Source of the DNA: a virus
Length of the DNA stretch: 22,379 nt
Virus record (IMG/VR): IMGVR_UViG_3300028812_000021
Location: 1-22,379 of that record
Strand: one strand, 5' to 3'
Below the pieces are notes generated by a model. The model saw nothing but the letters and a program-made list of their open reading frames with translations. It was not told the origin of the DNA and did no database searches. The translations under genes and the position numbers were made by a program. Positions 1 to 4,729 of the stretch are shown in pieces (position 1 is the first letter of the stretch; each line of letters opens with the position of its first letter).

Positions 1-114
1 ATGAAGCGTACTCGCGTGTGTAAGCGCTGTTTCAGGGAGCAGTACACATCCCAGCCCCTTAACGAATTGACGCCTATGCAACGCGAGCCCTTTATGTCCG
101 AGAACACTGCATAA
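1..114 (+). CDS. Small hypothetical protein with CxxC, possibly truncated by the window edge
   Basis: An open frame of 37 codons runs from the first base (ATG) to TAA. It has one CxxC pair (Cys7, Cys10; sequence VCKRC) near the N-terminus, as in small phage zinc-ribbon proteins, but no second pair. Because it begins exactly at the edge, the true start may lie outside and the ribosome binding site cannot be judged. It is followed 36 bases later by another plus-strand gene, and the two may form a short rightward transcript opposite to the late genes. The function is not recognised. Confidence 0.35.
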   Translation: MKRTRVCKRCFREQYTSQPLNELTPMQREPFMSENTA

Positions 115-150
115 GACATATAGTGCGAACCATCCATAACGGGGGTAGTT

Positions 151-435
151 ATGACCACTGAGACGAAGCCGTGGCGCAACCAGTACATCGAAGAGTCGTA
201 CGAGTGCTATCGGCTCATCGACTCGGAAGATGTCGAGGTCGCTACTTTCTTCAACGCAGACGAGGCCGAGCGGCTGACGGATCGCCTGAACGCCCTCGAA
301 GCCTGCGCCTCGGCGCTGCGCTGGGCTCTGGGATGCCTCGACCGCGGCGACGGCGTGCTGGAGTACACCGGCCCCATAGAGGACGGTAACAACGCACTCG
401 CAGCCCTCGCCCGCCTCGACGCGCTTAGACCGTAG
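151..435 (+). CDS. Hypothetical acidic phage protein, 94 aa
   Basis: ATG start with GGGGGT five bases upstream. The 94-residue product is acidic, with no signal peptide or membrane segment. Its middle (about residues 33-62) is Ala/Leu-rich and probably helical, and the chain ends in a second Ala/Leu-rich stretch. It resembles the small unnamed early or accessory proteins found at phage module boundaries. I do not recognise a family. It lies on the plus strand, and its 3' end overlaps the 3' end of the minus-strand late cluster by 11 bases, so two transcripts converge here. A TATAGT box at 119-124 could be a -10 element, but no matching -35 is visible. Confidence 0.6.
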   Translation: MTTETKPWRNQYIEESYECYRLIDSEDVEVATFFNADEAERLTDRLNALEACASALRWALGCLDRGDGVLEYTGPIEDGNNALAALARLDALRP

Positions 436-556
436 GCGCGCCCTGGATGCTCTCCAGAAACTTCGTCAGCCACTCGACCGCGACGCCACCGAGCAGCACC
501 ACGATAGTCGTGATGATCGGACTCGTCCGGATGAATGTGCGAATCTTGTCAATCAT
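425..556 (-). CDS. Small single-span membrane protein, 43 aa (holin-like candidate)
   Basis: ATG at 556 is preceded by an excellent ribosome binding site, GGAGGAAG, and the frame runs to TAA at 425-427. The product has a short basic N-terminus (MIDKIRTFIRTS), one hydrophobic stretch (PIITTIVVLLGGVAVEWL, about residues 13-30) and a short polar tail. It is the last gene of the minus-strand cluster and starts 12 bases after the stop of the zinc-binding protein upstream. One span with a charged N-terminus fits a very small holin or another phage membrane peptide, but the sequence alone does not prove lysis activity. It overlaps the convergent plus-strand gene by 11 bases. Confidence 0.6.
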   Translation of the reverse strand: MIDKIRTFIRTSPIITTIVVLLGGVAVEWLTKFLESIQGAPTV

Positions 557-568
557 TGTCTTCCTCCA

Positions 569-766
569 TTAGTCATAGACATACCTCACCTCGGACCGCC
601 CGAGGCCGGGGACGTGTGGGATCCACGTTTTGCGCTCGTCGTCTATCGATGCTCGCAGCCACCTGACCCGGCCGCACTTCTTGCAGGTTGCCGGCAGAAA
701 CTGACGACCGTCGGGCATCGGGATAACCTCGTGATGTACGCATGGCTCAGGCTGCGTCGTGGTCAT
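569..766 (-). CDS. Small putative zinc-binding protein, 65 aa
   Basis: The product has a possible metal site made of Cys and His near residues 9-12 (CVHH) and CKKC at residues 28-31 followed by GRVRWLR. This is a zinc-ribbon pattern common in small phage proteins. I chose ATG 766, which overlaps the end of the upstream gene by 20 bases. A TTG at 781, five codons earlier and behind a GAGGCG stretch, is an alternative start. Nothing beyond likely metal binding can be assigned. It lies between a hypothetical protein and the small membrane protein. Confidence 0.6.
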   Translation of the reverse strand: MTTTQPEPCVHHEVIPMPDGRQFLPATCKKCGRVRWLRASIDDERKTWIPHVPGLGRSEVRYVYD

Positions 767-1178
767 GGCCCAGCTCGCCAAGGAACGCCTCGCGGAAGCC
801 GGGGCAGAGCTTCTCCCAGTCGAGCGGAGAGCCAGGATAGACGGCGAGGATGCGCTGCTGCCTGCCCTCGCTCATGCACATAGGGACGTTGATCCCTGAT
901 TGCGTGATCGTGGCGCCCGACTTCTCTCCGTAGGCCGCTGCTAGGGAGTACATGGCGCCGGCCGCGTTGCGCTTCTGCGTGTGCCCATCGAAGCTATGGA
1001 TGGGCGGGCTCAGGCTGATCTCCATCGTGTCGTCTGTCAGCCTCACCGATACCGACGTGTGCTCGTCCTCGAAGTTGCGCACGTAGACACCCGAGGGGGA
1101 GAGCACCCATCCGCCTACCGTGAGTTGAGCCTCGGCGAGTTCCTTGTTCAGCGGCCAGCAGATCGTGCGGCAGCACAC
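747..1178 (-). CDS. Hypothetical protein, 143 aa
   Basis: The frame starts at GTG 1178, just below the TGA of the wHTH gene at 1182-1184, with AAGGCGG upstream. The composition is that of a soluble alpha/beta protein. The middle (about residues 20-60) has alternating hydrophobic residues typical of beta strands, and the C-terminal third holds several Cys and Met. The N-terminus is Cys-rich (MCCRTIC). No family is recognised and no membrane segment is present. Its end overlaps the next gene, so it is part of the same transcript. The first few residues would be missing if a later start is used, but no better start was seen. Confidence 0.55.
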   Translation of the reverse strand: MCCRTICWPLNKELAEAQLTVGGWVLSPSGVYVRNFEDEHTSVSVRLTDDTMEISLSPPIHSFDGHTQKRNAAGAMYSLAAAYGEKSGATITQSGINVPMCMSEGRQQRILAVYPGSPLDWEKLCPGFREAFLGELGHDHDAA

Positions 1179-1181
1179 GGC

Positions 1182-1448
1182 TCAGCCCGCCTTCCGTGGA
1201 AGCTGCACGCCCGTCCCGAGACAGTGAGGGCAGCGGTCAACACCCTCCAGCCGGATGCCGACTCCCTTTGTCACTTCGTACTGGAAGCCCGGAATCTTGC
1301 GCTTGAGGCGCCACAGGTGCATGCGCAGGCTGCCCATGTTGTAGTAGCCCGACGCAGCCGTGGTCAGAGTCTTCCATGAGACCAGTTCGCCCGTGCCCAG
1401 CGCCTTCAGGATGCGCCGTTCTGCGGGACGGAGGTGGACCGTCGTCAC
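1182..1448 (-). CDS. OmpR/PhoB-like winged-helix DNA-binding protein with CxxCxGxG tail
   Basis: The 88-residue product carries a pattern close to the C-terminal DNA-binding domain of OmpR/PhoB response regulators. An opening strand and helix (LRPAERRILKAL, residues 6-17) is followed by a helix after LVSWKTL, a recognition-helix region (GSLRMHLWRLKRKI, residues 39-52) and the closing wing TKGVGIRLE (residues 60-68). There is no receiver domain. The tail carries CPHCLGTG (Cys73, Cys76), one half of a DnaJ-type zinc finger. I chose GTG 1448 because it overlaps the TGA of the beta-helix gene (GTGA); a longer frame from 1490 is open but overlaps that gene more. It is probably a phage transcription regulator. 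The target is unknown. Confidence 0.65.
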   Translation of the reverse strand: MTTVHLRPAERRILKALGTGELVSWKTLTTAASGYYNMGSLRMHLWRLKRKIPGFQYEVTKGVGIRLEGVDRCPHCLGTGVQLPRKAG

Positions 1449-2425
1449 TTGAGGCCAGCGCTTCCCGTGCTCGGCGGCATGATGCAGCACAGCTCGCCCA
1501 TCCCACCCGCGACCACGTTGCCCGTGAAGGACAGGTTCGTGCTGCCGCAGCAGTGCCAGCCGAGCCAGTCGCCGGCCGGACCCTGCGCCGTGTTGTCGGC
1601 GACCTTCGCCCCGAACACCCGCGGCAGCTCAATGCCTAACCAGTTACCCGGCTCTGAGGTCAGGTCGAAGGTATTGCCGGTGATGCTCACGTTGACGCCA
1701 TCGGGCAGGCTCACGGCCCAGTCAGACTTAGGCGTAAACCCGTTGCCCTCGATGCGCACGTCCTGAGCGCACTTCATGTACAGCATCTCGAAGCCTGACT
1801 GGTTCTTGAACTCGCTCGCCCGGACCGTGATGTTCCGGTTGGGTCTCGGCGTGGTGTTCTCACAGCCTGACCCGATGAGCTGCAGCGCTACGGTCTGCAC
1901 GTTGAAGGCCACGCTGTCGAAGGTGACATTGACCTTGTGGAAGCCCGACGCGCCGAGTGGTGCGGTGATCGTGCCTCTGAGGATGGTGTTGTTGTTATCG
2001 AACTGGAGGCCGTAGCCCTGCCCTGAGACGATGGTGAAGTCCTGGAGGGTGACGCCGTTGCTATTCCAGATGTGGACGCAGTGGGCGCCACCGCCGATGT
2101 TGCCGCAGGTGGCGTTACCGCTGTAGATCCCCGGCTCGCGGATGTAGTACGTGCCGTCCGCGCTCTTTGCCGGTAGCGGCTTCACGTTCGTCGGCATCGG
2201 CGTCGAGGTGGGCGTCGGCTGGGGTGTGGGCGTGCTCGTAGGGCGTGCCGTTGGCGTCGAGGTGGGTGTGGGTGTGGGTGTCTGGGTCCGTAGGTCGCAT
2301 GTCAGGATGCCTCCGTCGATGGTGCAAGTGATGGGCTCCTGCGCCACCGCCGAGGCGACGTGAGACCAGAACAGCCACGTCAGCGCGAAGCAGACGACGA
2401 ACAGGGCAGCGTAGAAGCGCTTCAC
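1445..2425 (-). CDS. Secreted right-handed beta-helix (pectate-lyase-like) protein with Thr/Pro linker
   Basis: The 326-residue protein starts at GTG 2425 with GGGGAG upstream. Residues 1-28 form a signal peptide: basic MKRF, a hydrophobic core and a likely cut near ASAVAQ. A short Cys-containing segment follows, then a Thr/Pro-rich linker (residues 48-79). Residues about 90-326 have repeating turns with Asn stacks such as FDNNNTIL, PNRNITVRASEF, VNVSITGNTF and STNLSFTGNVV, which is the signature of parallel beta-helix proteins (pectate lyase or tailspike-like polysaccharide enzymes). Cys-rich loops (HCC, LCC) suggest disulfides outside the cell. No catalytic residues can be assigned. A signal peptide is unusual for a phage depolymerase and suggests export from the infected or lysogenic cell. 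Confidence 0.75.
   Translation of the reverse strand: MKRFYAALFVVCFALTWLFWSHVASAVAQEPITCTIDGGILTCDLRTQTPTPTPTSTPTARPTSTPTPQPTPTSTPMPTNVKPLPAKSADGTYYIREPGIYSGNATCGNIGGGAHCVHIWNSNGVTLQDFTIVSGQGYGLQFDNNNTILRGTITAPLGASGFHKVNVTFDSVAFNVQTVALQLIGSGCENTTPRPNRNITVRASEFKNQSGFEMLYMKCAQDVRIEGNGFTPKSDWAVSLPDGVNVSITGNTFDLTSEPGNWLGIELPRVFGAKVADNTAQGPAGDWLGWHCCGSTNLSFTGNVVAGGMGELCCIMPPSTGSAGLK
2189..2284 (-). repeat. Thr/Pro-rich low-complexity linker
   Basis: This stretch codes residues 48-79 of the beta-helix protein and is built from short TPTP, TSTP and PTPT units. On the plus strand it reads as runs of GGTGTGGGTGTG. Such linkers join a membrane-proximal part to an outer domain, and they are frequent in secreted proteins of Chloroflexota and some Actinobacteria. 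Confidence 0.8.
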
Positions 2426-2508
2426 GTCTCACGCTCCCCGTAATGCTCGAGGAACGCCCACAGCGCCGCCGCTAGGGTGCAGGAAAGCAGAATGCCAAAC
2501 AGATCCAC
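2422..2508 (-). CDS. Very small membrane peptide, 28 aa
   Basis: GTG 2508 is preceded by AGGAGGAAG (2512-2520), one of the strongest ribosome binding sites in the window, and runs to a TGA that overlaps the GTG of the beta-helix gene (GTGA). The peptide has one hydrophobic stretch (LFGILLSCTLAAALWAFLE) and a charged tail (HYGERET). Its start lies inside the 3' end of the metalloprotease gene, where the binding site also codes Gly-Gly, so it could be chance. Possible roles are a small membrane protein or a leader that couples translation to the beta-helix gene. It is reported because of the binding site, the hydrophobicity and the exact coupling. Confidence 0.4.
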   Translation of the reverse strand: MDLFGILLSCTLAAALWAFLEHYGERET

Positions 2509-3362
2509 GCGCTTCCTCCTGCGTGTCTCCAGAACGTCGAACCCTTCATGTGGTAGGCGTTCTCGCGGTAGTTGAACCATTGCTCGCCACCCTCGACCGC
2601 GGTGACGAACGAAAATTCCTGCGTGCCGTTCGTGTGCACCCAGTTCCCCGGCGTGCCGTAGTAGGGGCTAGGTGTCGATGGGTTGTACTTCCACCCGCTC
2701 TCGAAGACCCACTCGTCGCCATCCCAGAAGGGAAAGACTGGGGGAGTCTGGGCGCCGCACCAGGTGGTCTTGATGATGGCGCAGCCGAGGTTCACGTCTC
2801 GCGGCTGGGGATACTTCACGAAGGGAGAGCCGCAGCTCATCACCGTGTCCGGCCGGAAGGTGCAGCCAATGGTCCCGCCCGAGTCCTTGTACTGCTCGTG
2901 CAGTCCTAGCAGGCCGTGGCCGAGTTCGTGGCCGAAGGCTGAGCGCCAGTCGGTGTAGCCCAGGCTCACCTTGTACTCGACCACTACCGGCCAGTTGGCG
3001 TAGAAGATGTGCGCCGCGCAGCCGTTGCAGGAGAACTCGGTAAGGTTGTGCTGCACCTGACAGCCGGTCGACGCCATCGACCCCCATGCGACGCGCTCGA
3101 AGCGGATGCCGACGTCGCGGGCATAGGCCGCGTGTACGTCCTCAAGCTGCGAGACGAAGTTCGGATATGTTTGACCAGTAGCATTGACACAGTATTTGAC
3201 GGTCTGTGTTTGAATGATGCTTTGCATCAAGGGGGTGTTCGGAACAAGCGGAAGGTACGTGAGGTGGTCAAACGCAGCCGTGCTGCGAACCTGCACAAAT
3301 AGTAAAATAGAGACGGCTACGGCGATTGCACCGCCGAGCCGCCAGACACCGGAAGGAGTAAT
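2472..3362 (-). CDS. Secreted metzincin-type zinc metalloprotease
   Basis: The full metzincin zinc motif HELGHGLLGLH (HExxHxxGxxH) is present, followed 20 residues after the last His by a Met-turn (TVMSCG). With the start at 3362 these are His145, Glu146, His149, His155 and Met175 of 296 residues. The N-terminus has a signal peptide or anchor (LGGAIAVAVSILLFVQV), then FDHLTYLPLVPN. Eleven Cys residues follow the anchor segment, which suggests disulfides outside the cell. The start is uncertain. The natural N-terminus would fall at ATT 3362 (giving TPSGVWRLGG), where no ATG, GTG or TTG exists. The next ATG is at 3452, inside the antisense of the HNH gene. It may digest a surface layer or proteins at exit. 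The protease assignment is firm; the role is inferred. Confidence 0.8.
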   Translation of the reverse strand: MTPSGVWRLGGAIAVAVSILLFVQVRSTAAFDHLTYLPLVPNTPLMQSIIQTQTVKYCVNATGQTYPNFVSQLEDVHAAYARDVGIRFERVAWGSMASTGCQVQHNLTEFSCNGCAAHIFYANWPVVVEYKVSLGYTDWRSAFGHELGHGLLGLHEQYKDSGGTIGCTFRPDTVMSCGSPFVKYPQPRDVNLGCAIIKTTWCGAQTPPVFPFWDGDEWVFESGWKYNPSTPSPYYGTPGNWVHTNGTQEFSFVTAVEGGEQWFNYRENAYHMKGSTFWRHAGGSAWICLAFCFPAP

Positions 3363-3368
3363 CTCCCG

Positions 3369-3881
3369 ATGCCCTCTCAGCCTACCATTCGCCCCTGCTC
3401 CGTTGAAGGCTGCGACCGCCCCTATCGCCGCAATGGGTACTGCGATCTTCATGCTCGCAGGATGCGAAACCATGGCGATGTGACCATCGTCCTGAAGACC
3501 GGCCCGAAGCCCCAACCGCGTGCCCCGAGACCGGTCGCTAGTCGATCCAATCGCATCGTGCATGGCTACGCGGTTTCGACCTTGGCTAAGCGACCACCGG
3601 AATACCAGTCGTGGGCGCATATGAATCAGCGCTGCCACAATCCCAATAGCGACGCCTACGCCTATTACGGCGGGCGCGGCATTACTGTCTGCGAACAATG
3701 GCGCGGGCGCGGCGGTTTCAGTAAGTTCTTGGCCGACATGGGGCCACGGCCTGAGGGCAAAACTCTGGATCGCATAGATAATGACAAGGGCTACTCCCCA
3801 GAGAATTGTCGATGGGCGACGTACAAGGAGCAGTCCGCCAACACGCGTCCTTACCCACAGATGCGCAAGCCGCGCGATTAA
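3369..3881 (+). CDS. HNH-like homing endonuclease with N-terminal zinc finger
   Basis: ATG 3369 follows GGAAGGAG with a 10-base spacer. The 170-residue product has an N-terminal Cys/His site (Cys10, Cys15, Cys25, His28; an EGCDRPYRRNGYC loop). Next comes the conserved block of a large phage endonuclease family: YQSWAHMNQRCHNP, YYGGRGITVCEQW (residues 99-111) and LDRIDNDKGYSPENCRWAT (residues 133-151). Free-standing genes of this type are selfish mobile elements that cut DNA at sites lacking them. It is the only well-supported plus-strand gene among the late genes. It abuts the metalloprotease start (7 bases away) and overlaps the next minus-strand gene tail to tail by 4 bases. TAAAAT at 3303-3308 could be its own -10 box. 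Confidence 0.85.
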   Translation: MPSQPTIRPCSVEGCDRPYRRNGYCDLHARRMRNHGDVTIVLKTGPKPQPRAPRPVASRSNRIVHGYAVSTLAKRPPEYQSWAHMNQRCHNPNSDAYAYYGGRGITVCEQWRGRGGFSKFLADMGPRPEGKTLDRIDNDKGYSPENCRWATYKEQSANTRPYPQMRKPRD

Positions 3882-4192
3882 CGAGGCCATCCCGGCACCT
3901 CCCCAGGGCTGAACTTGAACTGCGCCCCTTCGGTGTTGAGCTGCACGCCGTGGCCGAACGACCCGTCAGGATTGAGGACCACCAGCCAGTTATTGCGAGC
4001 GCAGGAGAGGACGATGGTGTGCTCGTCCGCGGTCGAGGTGTCTTCCCATCCGTCAGGGCAGGGAGCGTGGACTGCGGGCGTCGCTGGCGGCTTGTCCGTC
4101 ACCGCGGGCTCTACCAGCCCCACCGCCACGCCTGCGCCCACGACCAGGCCGGCGAGTGCCACAGCCGCCATCTTCATCAGGTCATCGCTCAT
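3878..4192 (-). CDS. Membrane-anchored small exported protein, 104 aa
   Basis: The ATG at 4192 overlaps the TGA of the upstream membrane/coiled-coil gene (ATGA), so the two are translationally coupled. An N-terminal hydrophobic segment (AAVALAGLVVGAGVAVGLV, residues 9-27) is followed by a Pro-rich spacer and a compact domain of about 65 residues. Two Cys (45 and 64) could form a disulfide outside the cell. There is no lipobox. Pairing with a coiled-coil membrane protein recalls holin/spanin-type lysis cassettes, but the sequence fits no family I know. The 3' end overlaps the stop of the plus-strand HNH gene by four bases. Confidence 0.65.
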   Translation of the reverse strand: MSDDLMKMAAVALAGLVVGAGVAVGLVEPAVTDKPPATPAVHAPCPDGWEDTSTADEHTIVLSCARNNWLVVLNPDGSFGHGVQLNTEGAQFKFSPGEVPGWPR

Positions 4193-4626
4193 GGCTTATC
4201 CTCCAGGGGTATCTGCGGATGCAGGGGCATGCCTTGCTTGGCTTCATTCCAGCCTTGTTGCCGGCCCGTCTGCACGCCCTCAACAAATGACAGACGCGAC
4301 TCGTGGCCGAGGACGGATGAGTTGAGCTTCGAGAAGGCTTCCGTAAGCTCTTTCTGGTTGTGCTCGACCTTGCCGGCGAGTTCTCGCTGACTGGCCTCGA
4401 CCTTCGCGGCGAGTTCCCTGCGGTTCTCTTCGACCTTGACCTCGAAGGCGTGCTGAGCTTCGGCCATCTCGGCCTGCTTCTCAGCGAGCGGCTCGATAAG
4501 GCGTTCGGTGCCCCGTAGTACAAAGCCCATCGTCCATCGCAAGCCGCCTGCGGCGATGCCCGCGAAGATGCCGACCGCGATCAGCAGGTTGAGAATCTGC
4601 GTGAGTTGCGGTGCGTCTATCTGCAT
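4189..4626 (-). CDS. Membrane protein with long coiled coil (holin/XhlA-like candidate), 145 aa
   Basis: The N-terminus carries one membrane segment (ILNLLIAVGIFAGIAAGGL, residues 11-29). An amphipathic, highly charged region (residues 46-100) then predicts a coiled coil. Near-identical 11-residue units occur in it: ELAAKVEASQR, ELAGKVEHNQK, then ELTEAFSKLNS. A single span followed by a coiled coil resembles XhlA-type or other phage accessory lysis proteins, though the coiled coil is usually C-terminal to none or shorter. The start ATG 4626 has only a weak upstream GGTAGC. It begins the cluster after the tail operon and its two stem-loops, and is coupled to the next gene by ATGA. Confidence 0.65.
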   Translation of the reverse strand: MQIDAPQLTQILNLLIAVGIFAGIAAGGLRWTMGFVLRGTERLIEPLAEKQAEMAEAQHAFEVKVEENRRELAAKVEASQRELAGKVEHNQKELTEAFSKLNSSVLGHESRLSFVEGVQTGRQQGWNEAKQGMPLHPQIPLEDKP

Positions 4627-4678
4627 CGCGTGCTACCGTTTGCCTGCATCTGGAAGCTCTACCTTCTAGGTGCCTCTT

Positions 4679-4692
4679 GGGGCTTCGGCCCC
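4679..4692. terminator. Stem-loop with cUUCGg tetraloop
   Basis: GGGGC-TTCG-GCCCC forms a perfect 5-bp stem. Read on the plus strand it carries the very stable C(UUCG)G loop; the minus-strand copy has CGAA instead. No clear T-run follows on either strand, so it would be a weak intrinsic terminator, or a processing or stabilising hairpin. It lies in the 103-base gap between the tail-tip gene and the membrane/coiled-coil gene. Confidence 0.4.
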
Positions 4693-4704
4693 TTGCTTAC
4701 TAAC

Positions 4705-4723
4705 GCGGCGTCCCGCCCGCCGC
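4705..4723 (-). terminator. GC stem-loop at the end of the tail operon
   Basis: GCGGCG pairs with CGCCGC across a 7-base loop, beginning 7 bases past the stop codon of the tail-tip gene. Together with the neighbouring UUCG hairpin it makes two tandem hairpins at the boundary between the tail genes and the lysis/accessory genes. There is no T-tract, so termination is only suggested by position. Confidence 0.35.
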
Positions 4724-4729
4724 TAGCGA

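Noticed and set aside
67-96. TTGACG with a TTTAT-type box as a promoter for the left plus-strand genes
   Set aside because: The -10 match is poor and the stretch lies inside the first small frame. A TATAGT box at 119-124 is closer but lacks a -35.
3184-3212. A perfect TTGACA on the plus strand as a promoter for the HNH gene
   Set aside because: At 17-base spacing the -10 would be TGTTTG, which is a poor match, and the bases code the metalloprotease on the other strand.
3213-3227. Small hairpin GATGC-TTT-GCATC
   Set aside because: It lies within the metalloprotease coding sequence with no regulatory context, so it is probably chance.
3363-3890. Extension of the metalloprotease frame upstream to 3890
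   Set aside because: This part is antisense to the HNH gene, whose conserved motifs are certain. The extension has no motifs, and its composition looks like a shadow.
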